A DNA stretch of 64,000 bases from Tolypeutes matacus. Taxonomy: Eukaryota > Chordata > Mammalia > Cingulata > Chlamyphoridae. Positions 11,428-24,530 of this stretch are shown piece by piece. The notes under the pieces were generated by a model. That model ran no database searches. It was not told the origin of the DNA and saw only the letters and a program-made list of their open reading frames with translations. The first letter of the stretch is position 1; every line of letters starts with the position of its first letter. The stretch is taken from NCBI GenBank assembly GCA_026826555.1, contig JAKSZT010053764.1, positions 38,594,660 through 38,658,659 of the forward strand, written 5' to 3'. The position numbers and the translations under genes are program-made.

Positions 11428-13340
11428 TGAATTTCAAGTCTTCCTTTTTTCCAGGCAATTCATACACAAAAGTTGGGCTGCAAAGGAAAGCCTTGAGGGC
11501 TGCTAACTTGTGTTTGCTCTGCCTTCCCGGCTGGTTGGGGTTGGAGTGAGGGCAGGACAGGCAGACAATGAGGCTGGTACCTCTAGAGTCCAATGCAGTC
11601 AGGAGTGGTTATATAAGTGGAGGATCCCACAGCCCCTTCTACAAAGCCTGTGTTAACTCCCACGGAATAGCTGTGGCTAGAGACTTATTCTCTCCGGACT
11701 TCTTTTCTTCCCCTGACTTCTCAATGCCGGAAGATTGATGACTGAGCTCGGTAAACTCAGGATTGTTGGCTCACATCCAGAATTCATTCTGCTACCATTT
11801 TACATGTTGTCTGTGGCCTGGTCCAAAACTTTCCTGATATGAACAACACTTCTGAGTCATACCACAGGTTCTTACAGGACTTCTCTCCAAGGAACCTAAA
11901 AGACACGAACAGACATCTGCTCATTTAGGTTTAAAGTGTTACTCTGAAGTAGGTGGGCAAGTTTTGACAACCTCTGAGGGCCTGTTGGGTTAATTGGTTT
12001 GCCTGGGGCTCTCTGGTCAAACAGAGCATGAATTAGGGATAGGGTCTTAGCTAATGTCTCGCCTAGGGTTCTTTCTGCTCAATCACAGTTGCCCAGTTTT
12101 GGCCTGAAGAGCCCTGGTGATTGTGTGAGAGGCCTACGGATTTCAATAAATGTTTACATGTTAAGCGTCCTGGCACTGTGAATGTGGTGGATTGGGGCTT
12201 CATCTGTGTGTTGTGTCTTTCCCCTTCTGTCATCCCCTCCCCCACCACTCACTCTTCTATAATCTGTTGTATTGCTAAGAGATAAATTATTTATAAAATG
12301 TGGCATCTTCTTAAATAAAAGTATTATTTAGAGTCCTTTTTAAAAAAACAAATAAGGACCTATTGCTATCTAGCACCCCAGCCTTTTCTAATCTCTTCAT
12401 ATCCCAACAATTCTCTGTACACACATACCAGACTATAGTTGTGTATGTATGACGTGTCTATGAAAACATAAATCTATGCATAAAACCCCATGAGGCACGA
12501 TCCTTTCAGACTTTATTATCTTAAATTGTAACATTTTTCCTAATAATTGAGGCTTTACTTCTTTAACTCACAGGAGTTTTCATTCTGTTTTAACCATTCT
12601 GGATTGTGAAGTCTGTGAGCGTTTGTGCATTAACTCAGTGTTAGCCTACTGGGGACTCAGAGACCCATTGTGTCTACCTTCTGACTCTTTGATCGGTTCA
12701 CAGCCTGATGTTATCAGCAAGGTGTTTTTGAACAATTCTACTATAAAGTAATTTAACCTGAAAGATACTAGAATTTTGGCTTTCAATTCTGAAATTGACC
12801 GCATTTTAAAGAGATAGGATCTTCTAAGTTGTTTCTACATGATGCACCCCAGAGTCTTTTGCTGAAGAAGAGGAGGCTGTATCTGAACCCTCTGACTCCT
12901 GCTTATCTTGGGGAACATGTCACTGCTCTTCCTGGCTTTGGTTTACTCATGTGCAATGCAAGTGCCCGGCTGGGGAGCGTGGGGGGTGGGGGGGAGTGTT
13001 GGATGAGAGAGTTGACACGATAGCTTCTGAGATTATAATTGCTGTGTTCTTTGGCAAGGTATGATAAAAAAGCACTTCCCTTTGAAAAATAAAACAAAAC
13101 ATATAATAGAATGCCCTTTCTAGTTTGCTCCTGGTTTTATTTCAAATCTATATTGCCACCACCCCAAACTCAAAGAATGTTGTGAAAGATTTTCTTGGGA
13201 CATTTTTCTTGCACACCTGGGTTTGGCTTTTTCCTTAGTGACTCTTTAATCTCCTTCTTCTGTTTCGGGTGTTATTTTTTTAGTCCCCTTCTCTATATTC
13301 CCAGGTCACAGAAGCATGCACTCAGTTAGGTGTTGGGCTG

Positions 13341-13725
13341 TGTGTTAGTTTTCCAGGGCTGTTAGGACAAGTATCACATACTGGCATAAGCAACAGAATT
13401 GATCATCTCATGGTTTTGGAGGCTAGAAGTCCAAAATCAAGGGGTTGACAAAGTCACATTTTGTCCTGGCATCTGTAGCATTCTGGTGCTGGCTTGTGGC
13501 AATCCTCAGGCTTCCTTGGCTTGCATCTCTGCCTCTGTTGCATGATGATCTGCTACATTCTCTGGCTTCTGACTTTTGGCTTCTACTGGGTGCATCAGAA
13601 TTTCTTCTCCTTATAAGGACTCCAGTCATATAGATTGAAGCCCACCCTGATTCAGTTTGGCCTCATCTACATAGGATCTTAGAAGGTCCTGTTCATACCC
13701 TGACTCATCTTAGCATTTAGGTTCT
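13341..13725 (+). mobile_element. Solo LTR, ERVL (MLT2-like)
   Basis: Begins 'tgtgttagttttccagggctgt' and continues with 'ggttttggaggctagaagtcc', 'aatcctcaggcttccttggctt' and 'ccttataaggactccagtcat', the order of an old ERVL-class LTR. It has no coding interior. A second, related copy lies at 15894-16336. The right end is approximate. Confidence 0.65.
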
Positions 13726-14620
13726 ATAATTCACCTTTGCCTCTTCCCCAAGACCAAACCAGGGCTTGCTTCAATTCTCACGGTGGCTAAATAGCAAAAT
13801 TCCTACCTGGGTTTTCTCTAAGCCCAATTCTGAAGTTCAAGCTAGATGGTTTTCAGGTCCCTAGTTTCTTGCCATCCTGGGTAGAAGTGCTTCCAAGGTT
13901 TCCCACAAATACAAATTAATCCCCCTTCACGTACCTCCTCCCCCTATAGTTTTCTTAAATGTGCTTTTTACCTGCACTTTAAGCAATTGCATAACCACTC
14001 CAGATACTCATGTCTGATCAGAACACTTGCCACCGTGTGTGTGTTAATGATTTTTCCAGCACACTCTGGTTCACTTCTGTAGACAGTGTTCCAGAGGATT
14101 TCCTAACTAGCTAGCCTCTTTGTTCAGTCTCCACCTTCTGTGACACCCACAGCAGAAGCTTTCACCTGGATCAAACCATTCTCCCCATTAAGTTTTCTTT
14201 TCATTCTGGCTGGTGTAGTTGACCACATGTTTCCTGATTGTCATGTAGGCTGCCTGCCAGATAATTCAAACTTCATGCAAACATTTGTTCAGTTCTACTA
14301 GCGTTAGAGGGCACTGGGACATTACAGTCAAATAAGGTACTGTATTGAGGGCGAGGAGTCCCTGAGTAGCTTGTGTCTAGTGGGAGGGACAGATGCATAA
14401 ACATCTAATTTTAATATAATGTAATAAAGACCTTCAAGGCATGAGGGTCATTGTGATTTTTTTTTTGCCCAGGCAAATATAGTACAGTTGCAAAGGTGTT
14501 TCCTCCTAAATGTGTGTGTATAGATTTCACTGTTTAATAGTGGGAGGCCTAGATGTGTAGAATGAATGTGAGAAATCCACAGTCTTTACTTCCTATGGTG
14601 GCAGTAACCCAACTAAGTTT

Positions 14621-14980
14621 TTTTTTTTGTTGTTTTTTACACCCCCCCAAGATAGCTCCCTCGTCTGTCCACTGTTTGTGCTCTCTGCTCTCCGTCTGCT
14701 CACTGTCTGCTCGTTGTATTCTCACTGTGTCTGTCTGCTCGTCCTCTTTAGGAGGCACTGGGAACCAAACCCAGGACTTCCCAAGTGGGAGGCAGGCACC
14801 CAACCGCATGAGCCACATCCATCCCTGCTCATTGTGTCTGCTCGCTACATCAGCTTATCACATCAGCTTGTCACACCTGCTCGTTGCATCTGCTTATCTT
14901 CTTTAGGAGGCACTAGGAGCTGAACCCAGGACCTCCCATGTGGGAGGCAGGCACCCAACAGCTTGGGCCACATCCACTCC
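14621..14980 (-). mobile_element. Dimeric DAS SINE
   Basis: A poly-T start (the reverse of a poly-A tail) is followed by two tRNA-like units read on the minus strand: one at about 14750-14825 and one at about 14905-14975. Each has 'aggaggcact', 'aacccaggac', 'tgggaggcaggcacccaac' and 'gccacatcca'. Flanks 14608-14620 (cccaactaagttt) and 14981-14993 (cccaaccgagttt) are a target-site duplication with two mismatches. The units mark the host as a likely xenarthran. Confidence 0.82.
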
Positions 14981-15893
14981 CCCAACCGAGTTTTGATGTG
15001 CTTGTGGCTTCATCTAGTCCTATTCCACTAGAGTTAGCTGCCTGCCACCAAAATCATCCTTTATGCCTTCCCTTCTACTACGATTACTATGGAAAAGGTA
15101 GAGTACCTTCTAACAGAAGCTGATTACTCTACCTCTATTACACATCCCAGCCTCTTATTTTCTCTATTGGTGGCTTTCCCTCTCTCACCTATGTTTTCAG
15201 TCCCTTCCCCTCATTTGACATTAAACATGGAATTTAAGCAAGATCAGGCCTCTCCCATTTTAGAAAAGTATTCTTTTAACACGATTCTTTCCTATTCTTC
15301 CTGTACGTCTTCAAATACTGCCCTTTCTCTTCTCGTCTCCAAAACCAAATCTTAGAACACTGGTTTCTATTCATTGTGTCTATTTCCTCACCCAGTCCAG
15401 TCTCACTCCATGGCTTCATTGACTCTCACCACAGTCCCCAAAGACCATCATGTGTCTAAATCCAAGGCACATGCCTCTGTCCTTCTCTTATTTGACTTCT
15501 TAGCAGAACCTGACCTCATTGCTCACTCCTCACTCTTGAAATAGTCTTTTCCTTTGGCCTCCCTGTCCCTGCCCTTTCCTTCTTTGTTCCCTGTCTCTCT
15601 GGCTGCTGCTTCTTAGTATTACCCATGGGCTCCCTTTTCTCCTCCCTTAAAAGCTGATGTTCTGTGGGCTTTTGTCCTCAGGCTCCTTCTCTTTCATCCA
15701 CGACTTCAGGTGCCTTCTGCATGCTATGGTGTCTTAATCTGTGTTCCCATCAAATACCAGTGTGGCCCTTTGGGCTCATGTACCCAGTTGCCTAGTAACC
15801 ATCCCCTCTTGGATATATCATTATGTGTCCCACAATTAAACTCATCATCATCTCCCCAAACCTATCTCCAGTGTTGTCCCTCTTAATGGATGG

Positions 15894-16336
15894 TGTCTTA
15901 GTTTCCTAGAGCTACCGTAATAAAGTATCACAAAGTAGGTGGCTTAAAAGAGCAGACATTATTCTCTCACAATTCTGGAGGCTAGAAATCTGAATAAAGG
16001 TGTCAGGGCCAGGATTCCCCTGAAATATGTATGGGAGAATCCTTCCTTGCCAACCTCCTGGCTTCTGGTGTTTGCTAGCAATCCTTGGCATTCCTTGGTT
16101 TGCAGATGTACCTCTCCGATATCTGCCTCATCTTCATCTGGCCTTCTCAGTGTCTGTGTGTCTAAACTTCCCTCTTCTTATAAGGATACTGGTCATATTG
16201 GGTGGGTCATACTGGAATCCAGTATGGCTTCATTTTAACTAATCACGTCTTCAAAGACCCTATTTTCAAATAAGGTCATGTTCATGGGACCGGGGATTAG
16301 GAGCATGAACATATCTTTTTTGGGGTACACAGTGCA
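15894..16336 (+). mobile_element. Solo LTR, ERVL (MLT2-like), with TSD
   Basis: Starts 'tgtcttagtttcctagagctacc' and contains 'ctggaggctagaaatctg', 'gggagaatccttccttgcc', 'cttataaggatactggtc' and 'aaagaccctattttcaaataagg'. A 5-bp direct repeat, gatgg, flanks it at 15889-15893 and 16337-16341, the size typical of ERVL insertions. No retroviral reading frames remain. Confidence 0.78.
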
Positions 16337-16499
16337 ACCAATAAAAGATGGCAACACTGTCCACTCGGGAATATAAGCCAGAAGCCTTGACTCTTCCCTC
16401 TGACTCCTGTATTCGTTCAATTATTAAGTCTTGCCAATTTGTTTTCCTAAATAGTTCTTACATTTGTCCAGTTCTCTATCTTCATTGCCACTATCCATC

Positions 16500-16650
16500 C
16501 ATTCTTTCTTTCAGCAGAGATTGATTGGGGTCCATTCTGTGCCAGGCACCAGGTACTGGGGATGAGGTGGCAAAAAAAGGCTGACCTGGCCTGTTCTTAT
16601 GAAGCTTGCAGTCTGGGAGGGGACATAAACACCAAGAAAGAACTTACATA
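16500..16650 (+). mobile_element. Ancient L2/MIR-class fragment
   Basis: Contains 'ttctgtgccaggcaccaggtactggggatgagg' type blocks (split here as 'tgtgccaggcacc' and 'tactggggatgagg') and 'gaagcttgcagtctgggagg', the common pattern of an old mammalian LINE2/MIR-class repeat. Similar fragments occur at about 1605-1770, 30810-30930 and 39640-39800. Confidence 0.5.
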
Positions 16651-17479
16651 AAATAATTGATTTCATACCACCATCATCTTTTGCCTAAATGCTGTGACAG
16701 CCTTCTTAATGTTATCTTGTCCTGCAGGCTTGCCCCCCTTTTACCCTTTGCCACACGGTAGCTGGAGTGGTCTTTCCAAAAGCTCATCTTATCATGTCAC
16801 TGCTTATAACTGCTCTGTGGTTCCATGCCTCTTAAGATAAAGTCCACAGTTTTGTTTGTTTGTCTAGGTTTTTTTTTTTTTTTTAAACCAAACCCAGCTT
16901 CCCAACCCATTGCTAAATAACAAAGTCATAGAACACTTTCAGGGACTGGAATACACAGATCAGCATAACAGTTACTTTCTACACAAGCAGATCTATAAAG
17001 GAGAACAAATTATAACTGGAAGTTTGCTGAGTGATCTTGGAATTAGAGCAAGGGCACTTAATTCTGCATTTAAAATGCTAAATGGCATTAAGCTAAGCTT
17101 GCCTGAAGCATCCATCTCCATAATGGGAGAGTCTTCACAAAGGGAATGTAGAACTTGAAGTACTTTGGCCCATACCCCTGTCCTCTGGATGGACACTCCT
17201 TTTCTTTCCTTTGCTCACTGTCCAGCACCGCTTCTGATGGATGCATTTTTTCTTTGGAAAGGTTAGTGCCTTTGGCCAAGCCTTACTCTAGGCTGGAAGC
17301 GTTTCAGATTTTTTAAAATGATGTTGCACATTTTTCCTCTGAAATGAATTGATTTTATTGTATTGAATTTATTAGCAATTAGCTGTTTTGGGAAGCAACA
17401 TTTGAATGTGGTAAGTGAAGCAAACAATCTGAAGGGATGTGTCTTGAAGTTATTCTCCTTCCCACCCTGGACCCCAATT

Positions 17480-17701
17480 CCCCAATCCCTCAACTCCCTT
17501 CTTCAGTAACAACCATTGCTTTTCGTTTTGTGCACTTCCTTCCAGAAATAGTCTAGTTACAAACATGACATCTGTCATTTGTCTTTTTTGTTTGTACACA
17601 AATGAGAGCATGCTACACCCACTCTTTGCTCCTTGCTGATGTCCACTGAACAATGCATCTTTAAAATGTTTCTTTATCAGAGCACGAGCACCAACCTTAT
17701 T
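17480..17701 (-). mobile_element. L1 3' UTR fragment, left part of a split copy
   Basis: Resembles old L1 3' UTR sequence read in reverse ('ttgctccttgctgatgtccactgaacaatgcatct', here in two pieces). The expected continuation ('catagtattccattatatgg' in typical copies) is found only at 19613 as 'cgtagtaacccattatatg'. The element was therefore split by the 17712-19602 insertion. Confidence 0.65.
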
Positions 17702-17711
17702 TTTTTTAACA

Positions 17712-19602
17712 TTTTAATTTTTATATTTAAAGAAGCTTTAGATTATATCAATGTTACATAAAAAATATAGGGGGTTCCCATATGCCATACACTCTCTCCC
17801 TCCCACACTTTCCCACATTAACATCTTTCATTAGTGTGGTACATGTGTTACAATTGATTAACACATATTGAAGCATTGCTACAAACCATGGACTATATAT
17901 TATAGTTTACACTTTTCCCTGTACAATTTTATAGGTTTGACAAAATGTATAATGGCCTGTATCCATCATTACAATGTCATGCAGGACAATTCCAGTGTCC
18001 CAAAAATGCCCCCATGTTACACCTATTCTTCCCTCTCCCTCCCCTCAGAACCTCTGGCGGCCCTTACCTTTATATCAATGTTACAAGTTCTTCCATTACT
18101 AAAATAATAAGTCTACTTTAGCCTGCAGTTGTATCCCCCCTTATGTTTGTTCATTCTTCAATCTTGAAGATTTGGGGATGGTGATGCCCACTCTGTTTTC
18201 TGATTTAGAGAGGCCTTAGATCCCGTGGGGCAGATGGATGGAACTGTCTTGCTTGCAGTTGTAAATACTTTCTGTTTTTTGGGATGGTCATTGTCCACCA
18301 TCATCCTTTTGTTAGTTTTCCTGGGAGAATCCAATGAACTGGAGAGTAGGTGTTGCAACTTTGCTGAGATTGAGGGTCCAACCAGCATATGAACAGACCA
18401 AAGATTTAAGTCTCTGGGACATACGTTTAAAAAGTATAGTGCTAATTATAGGTTGAAATAAAAGGGGTAGAAGAGCCATGTGTAGGGAAATTATAAATGA
18501 GTATAACTCTGTTATTGCGGAGCATATATTCCAAGTAAGGCCCACTGACAGAGTGCGTCTGCCCTGCCTATAGTGTCTAGATGTTTCTAGAGCCCTCATG
18601 AGTCCCGCTCTTTGAGGCAATATTTACTGTGGCAGTCAATGAGATCCTGCTGAGACGTGCATAAGCATAAACTCTAGAATGACCTCCCAACTCACAATGA
18701 AATGTCTTAGCCATAAAAACGCATTTTTACTTAATATTTACCCCTTTTGGTCATGGTCTTTTTCCAGATTCATCATTAGTTGGCACTTGATATAATCCCT
18801 CTGTGCCAGGCAGACTTGTCCCTGGGAGTCCTGTTCCATGCCATGGGGGTGGCAATGTGTTTATATGCTGAGTTTGGCTTAGAGAAAGGACACATTTGAG
18901 CAACAAGGAAGTTTTCAGGAGGTAACTCTTAGGCAATATATAATACGAGGCTAAGTTTCAATTTCATAAGAAAAGTTTCATAAGTACAGCCATCAGTATC
19001 AAGGGCCTGCCTGGCTTAATTGTTTGTCCTCCTGCACTAGGAACTGCCCATATACTCGGGGGATTCTTTACCACTCTATTAGAGAATGTAGTAGGATTTC
19101 CCAGGATGGGAATTCAATATTCTTTTGGTTATTGTGTGGGTCTCCACCCACTGAGACAATGCCCCATGACCACTTGAACATATTCATATGCCACAGAGGC
19201 ATGCCCCAGGTGCACCCCTCCCTCTGCACCAGAGAGCCTCCCTTGCCACAGTTGTGACCCTTCTGTGATCCAAAACCTCCCCCAAAACAAAGCCAAAAAA
19301 TAAACAAATAAAACAATAAGAAATTAAAATCATAATAATAAAAATTGCAAATAAAATACAAAAATAAAAAATAATAAAATGATAAAAAAATTTTTCATTG
19401 TGTCTTTCATCACCATAAGATCTATCTTCTATGTACAGTGACACTTTCTTCCATATGCTTCCCCAGTATCTTTTTTTTTTTTTTTTTTTTTTTGCTTTAT
19501 CTTCAAAGAAGCTTTAGGTTACAGAAAAGTCACATGGAAAATATAGGGAATTCCCATATCCTAACCTCCTCTCCCTCTTCCACTTTCCCCTATTAATAAC
19601 AA
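17712..19602. mobile_element. 1.9-kb repeat with duplicated ends, nested in L1
   Basis: Both ends carry related blocks of about 95 bp: 'aaagaagctttagattatatc' type sequence near 17730 and 'aaagaagctttaggttacag' near 19507, each followed by 'atatagg' and 'ttcccatat'. A direct repeat ttttttaaca flanks the unit (17702-17711 and 19603-19612). The interior has no sustained frame. The block at about 17900-18370 is related to 32422-32930. An A-rich stretch (about 19280-19390) and a long T run (19472-19492) lie inside. I believe this is an abundant xenarthran-type repeat, but its class is not clear from sequence. Confidence 0.6.
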
Positions 19603-19612
19603 TTTTTTAACA

Positions 19613-20700
19613 GCCACGTAGTAACCCATTATATGAATAGACTATTCTTAATTTAGCTGATGTCATGTTGAACAACTTTGTATGTGAGTTTTTGTACACA
19701 TGTATAATTTTATCTATAGGAAACATTCCTAGAATTTGAACTGCAGGGACATTTGCAAAACATTTTGTGACTTTGATAGATGCTGACAAGCTGCCTTGCA
19801 AAGAGGTCACATCATTTTATTCTCCTGTCAAAACTGAGAGTGCCCTTTTTCTCACAGCTAAACCATTACTACTTGTTATCAAACCATTTGACCTTTGTCA
19901 ATTATATTCCTGGGAAAGAGTAATTCACCATTGTTATATTTTTTGCAATTCCTTAATTATGATCCAGGTTGAAAGTGTTTTTGTTTTTTTTTCCAATAGG
20001 TATGTAAGTCTTTTGTATTTCTTTTTCAGAAATTATTTTGTCATATCCCTCAGTCATTTTTTTTTTTCTACTGGGTTTTGGCCTTTTAAAATATTGATTC
20101 TTAAACTCTCTTTAACAATAAGAATATGTGTACTTTGGTGTTTTACCTGTATTCTGATGTTGTTTATGGTATTTTTTTTGCAAAGAAGAATTTAAAAGTT
20201 CACAGTAAAATGTATTATTTTCTTTATGCCTTCTTGCTATAAGTGTGGCTTTAAAAGGTTTCCTTTTCGAGAGTATAAAACAAGTCTACATTTTCTTCTA
20301 CTACTTTTATTATTTCATGTTTTTGTATTTAAAGCTTTCTCCATTCAAATTTTTAAAATGTAAGCAAAGAGGTAGCAATTGTTTTATTATTTTTTTCAAG
20401 ATAGCCAATCACCAATTTCAACACTATTATAAAATTCTACCATCACTTCATGAATTTGATAAAAATTTGATTATATATGAAGAATACCTTTTTATTTGGA
20501 CCAATTTTGGGGTCTCTTTTGTTCCATTAATTTGTCTGTCTATTAATATGCAGCACCAAATTTTTATCTCCTAAAGCTTCATATTATTTTTTTCTACCTG
20601 GAGAACAGTCTTACTCATCAGTCTTCCCTTTCAGAATGTTCAGGACTTTTTTTCCATGATAATTTTTCCATGTGAATTTTAGGAGAGGCTTGCCTATCTC
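19613..20700 (-). mobile_element. L1 3' UTR fragment, right part of split copy
   Basis: Continues the L1 begun at 17480: 'cccattatatgaatagac', 'tttgtacacatgtataattttatctataggaaa', 'ttgatagatgctgacaagctgcc' fit the minus-strand L1 3' UTR order. From about 19980 on it is very T-rich and the right limit is uncertain. Confidence 0.55.
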
Positions 20701-22094
20701 CCCTCCCACATTTTGATGGGTATTTTTTTTTTTAATTGATTTTTATATTAGAAGCTCTTAGCTTCTTACCAAGTCTTAAAAGCCCCGTGTCCTCAGATTC
20801 TAACCCATTTCTTTAGCCCCATCTCTGGCCTCTTTCTTCAGTGCTGTAATCCAGCCACTCTGAGCTTTCAGCTCCTCTAATGAAGTGGCTTTCCCCACTG
20901 CCTGGAACAGTTTCCCTGTCTTTTACCACTGGCTAATTACTGCTGATCCTTGAAGCGCCCTCTGCCTCCGCACATCTGCTTTACGTGCTCTTATAGCTTC
21001 CTGTTTCCTAAAAATAGCAAGGGGTGGTTTAGAATCATGAATGCTTATCTGTATACTTATCTGTGCACCCCGCTAGAACATAAACTCCACGAAGGCAGTT
21101 TACTTCTTCTTTACTGCTCTTTAACACCAAGCATTATATCCTAGTTCTCCACCGTGTGCACACACAGTTAGATACATGCCTGCAGGCACATGCGCACGCA
21201 CCTAGACATCCACCACTTACAATCCCAAATAAGAGTACTTGTTAGCTGGTCTCTGGGCCATTGATGTGTAAAGCTCTAGACATGACTTTCCTAAAGTATC
21301 AGGTCAAGATGCTTGTTTAAATAAATAATATTCATGGAATTAAATAGTGCAGTGTTACTTCATGTACAGTAAGAAATGGATTCATTGTAGAGACCTAGCA
21401 GAGCTTGAGGGGAAAACAGGTTATTATGTATCCAACAGCAAAGAGGGACAGGGAAGAGAGCTGAACAATGAAGATAAATCCATGGAAAAGGAGTCATTCC
21501 ATGGACATCTAAAAAAAAAGAACACCTCAAACCCAAATATGTCTAATGAGAAAGACTGGTACCTTTTCTGTCTTGTGAGAGCTAATAATGAATATACCTG
21601 TGGATCAATGGCAGTTTCCTTGCGACTGCATTTATGGTGTTTCAATTAAAAAGCAATTCTGGTGTGAGATTTCAGATGTGATTTATTCTTCTTGTAGTCT
21701 GGCTGGTACCGACTATTCAATTTTTCAGACATCAGGAATATAAGAAGAATGTGTCAGGTCAAGTTTAATACATACATATACTTTTATGTTTTTGCAACCA
21801 AAATGCTTTGGACTGATCTTAGGAATGTTTCCTGTTTCATTAGATTTGTAGTACTTAACACTACCAAGCATCTGAGAATATTTGATGGTTAATTGCAAAA
21901 ATGATTATGAAACAACTGATAGACATATGAGATTGGAAAACTTTTAAAAATAGAGCGGGCAAGTCTATAGGTGAACAGATTGTGTTGAATAATCCAAAAA
22001 GATAATTCTCTCTAGAGATAAATAACATCAATTTATTTATGTTTATACTATGCAATATGTTCATAATATACATACAAATGAAAATAGTTAAGAC

Positions 22095-22450
22095 TCTGCA
22101 TGTATTTTTTTTAATTTAAATTTTTTAAATTTAATTTTGAGGTACTGTGGCCAGGGATTGAACCTGGGACCTCGTGTGTGGGAAGCTGGCACTCAGCCTT
22201 TGAGCCACATAGGCTTTCTCGAGTTGGTTTTTTGTTTTGCTTGTTGCTCTTTTTGTTGTTTTTTAGGAGGCACCTGGAATCAAGCCTGGGGCCTCCCATG
22301 TGGGAGGCGGAAGCTCAACTGTTTGACCACATCTGCTCCCTGCATGTATTTTTTTTTTTTTTTTTTTTTACCGGGAGGTCCCGGGGATCAAACCTGGGTC
22401 CCTCCATATGGGAAATGGACGCCCAACCATTTGAGCCACATCCGTCCCCC
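22095..22450 (-). mobile_element. Cluster of DAS-type SINEs sharing a target site
   Basis: Three minus-strand tRNA-like units lie at about 22138-22212, 22265-22333 and 22370-22445, each with 'tggga' cores and 'gccacat' or 'accacat'. The target sequence ctgcatgtatttt occurs three times, at 22097, 22341 and 22453 (approximate starts), bordering two poly-T-led insertions. This shows that two SINEs landed in succession at the same site. Confidence 0.75.
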
Positions 22451-23992
22451 TCTGCATGTATTTTGAAAGCTTAAAATTTAAAAAAGGAATGGGCTTTATG
22501 GAGCCGACATATCTTGCTGAACTCTGATGTGAAGTCTTATTTTTGGTTGCATAATTGGCTGTCATGGTAATGCTAGGCTACCCACTGGGATTGAACTTCT
22601 TAGGCATCTCATTTATCCTTTCAGGGAATTGCTCTCTCACAGGAAAATGTATTTTCTTCTGGAGCTTGACTGCCTGGTGCTTTGAAGGTGCTATTGAGTC
22701 TTTCACTTACCCTCACCTACCATGTAGTCCTCCCATTGCATTTTATATCTATAGACGTAGAAAGATGTATAGTTCATAGAGCAATGAATGCTCTATTGAC
22801 AAAGTCATCTTTTCCCAGGGATATCTGAGATGGAGGACAGGAACCTACTCTTTATACATGCATGTATTCCTCATTGATTGATTGATCCATTCAGGCAGTC
22901 AGTTAACAAGTCTTTTTGAACATGTCCTCACACCAGACACTTTTATGGGCCCTGGGTAACAAACCTTAGGCCAGCTGCTCCCGTTTATATGGCATGGTGC
23001 AAAGGGCACAAATGGAGGCCCCTGTCAGATCATGTCCATCCTTCTCTCCCCCTCCAACACCTCAAGAGGCCTCACATGCATGCTTGTAGAAGCAATCTAG
23101 CTTGCACATCCAAACTCCATCACCACTGCCATCGACAGCCACCCCAGAGCTCCGCCTGGCCCTTTTGTCCACAAGTGTGCACACCCACGACCTGTATGCC
23201 CTCAGGAAGACAGACCAGGCGAAAGCCTGCATAGGCTGTGGAAGTGGACTCAGGGCCCTTTGCTTGGGCAGGGAATTCTGAAATCCTGGGTCTGGGGTAA
23301 AGAAGGGTGGTGTGATTTCCAGGTAGGAGCATCCTGTTCCTGTGGATGCCTTGCCCCATGTGGAGAAGCTTGGCTGGAAGAGTACTAGAGTGAGGGCCTC
23401 TAAAGGGCTGGGATGCCACTGCCCAGAGCTACGGGCACTACTGACATGGCCGACCAGGCCTCTGCTCCATCACGGTTCTGATCCGTGGCGTTGATCTGAA
23501 GCAGGGGAAATATAGGGTGGATGCTGTGGGAGGGCGCAGCAGGGTAGTCATGCAAGGTTACTTCTCAAGCATAAGGGTGCACAATTCTAACAAGGTCAGC
23601 ATGTTCTGGATTCTTCCCCTCCTTATATTGCAACAAGCTTTGTGACTTTATCACAAATAAAGCCTAGACTTGTTAAACATCATGAGCTACCAGCTCCACT
23701 TTTCTCTCTTCCACTCCTTTTTTTTTGCCCCTGAAAGCTCTGGATCTAAATTTAATGCTTCAAGGATCTGTTCGTTATGGCTGAATAATTTTCTCACTGG
23801 CACACTAGGAGGATCCTGGGATTGAAAACTGCATCTAAAAGTTTCTTTCCCCCTATTTCTTTTCCAAATTGAAAAAAATCACTGGATATGCCAATTGAGA
23901 TGCATACTTGGATTGATGGATTACTTTTTCATTTTCTTTGGGAGTTGGGGTAGGGGAGTGATGAGTGTCATGAGGCCAGATTGCTTGGTGGG

Positions 23993-24333
23993 TGTGGTCG
24001 GTTGAATTATGTTCCCCCCCAAAACACATGTTCTTAATCCACATTATGGTGTGAACCCATTGTGAATAGAACCTCTTGAAGATGGTCTAACTGAGTGAGT
24101 TAGAGTCTTAATCAGATGACTGGGGTCCTTTATAAGCAGAAAAAATTCAGATGTGGTTAAAGGAAGCCATTGGGAGGAGACAAGTCAGTGGGAACCCAGC
24201 AGAAAAAGACAGAACACTGCTGATCCATGATGAAGGAACGCTTCTAGCCTCCGAAACTGTGAGCCAATAGATTCTTATTGTTGAAGGCAACCTGTTGTGT
24301 AGTACTTTGTCACTTAGCCTGGAAACTAAGATA
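23993..24333 (+). mobile_element. LTR, MaLR (MLT1-like)
   Basis: Begins 'tgtggtcggttgaattatgttcccccc' and ends near 'tggaaactaagatag'; inside are 'cttaatccacatta', 'gaacctcttgaagatgg', 'ggggtcctttataagcag' and 'cctccgaaactgtgagccaatag'. That order is typical of MaLR LTRs. No coding interior is present. Confidence 0.7.
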
Positions 24334-24384
24334 GTGGTTCAACTGTCAGTGAAGTTGGTGTGCCCCTGCTCCTTTGGACTAGTT

Positions 24385-24530
24385 CCAAAAAGTCTCTGTG
24401 CCTCAGTTTTCCCCATCTGTAAAATGGGGTTAGTAATAGAACCTTCCTTATAAGGTTTCTGTGAGGTTTAAATGTGCTGATGAATGTAAAATGTTTATAA
24501 CATTGCCTAACACATAGGAAGTGCTACACT
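24385..24530 (+). mobile_element. MIR SINE fragment
   Basis: Carries the well-preserved MIR core 'ctctgtgcctcagttttcc', 'catctgtaaaatggggtta', 'gtgaggtttaaatg' and 'cctaacacataggaagtgc'. Confidence 0.82.

Noticed and set aside
21347..21649. 100-codon frame in the large intron
   Set aside because: Mixed composition, no domain, splice signals or match known to me; the length is expected by chance in 64 kb.
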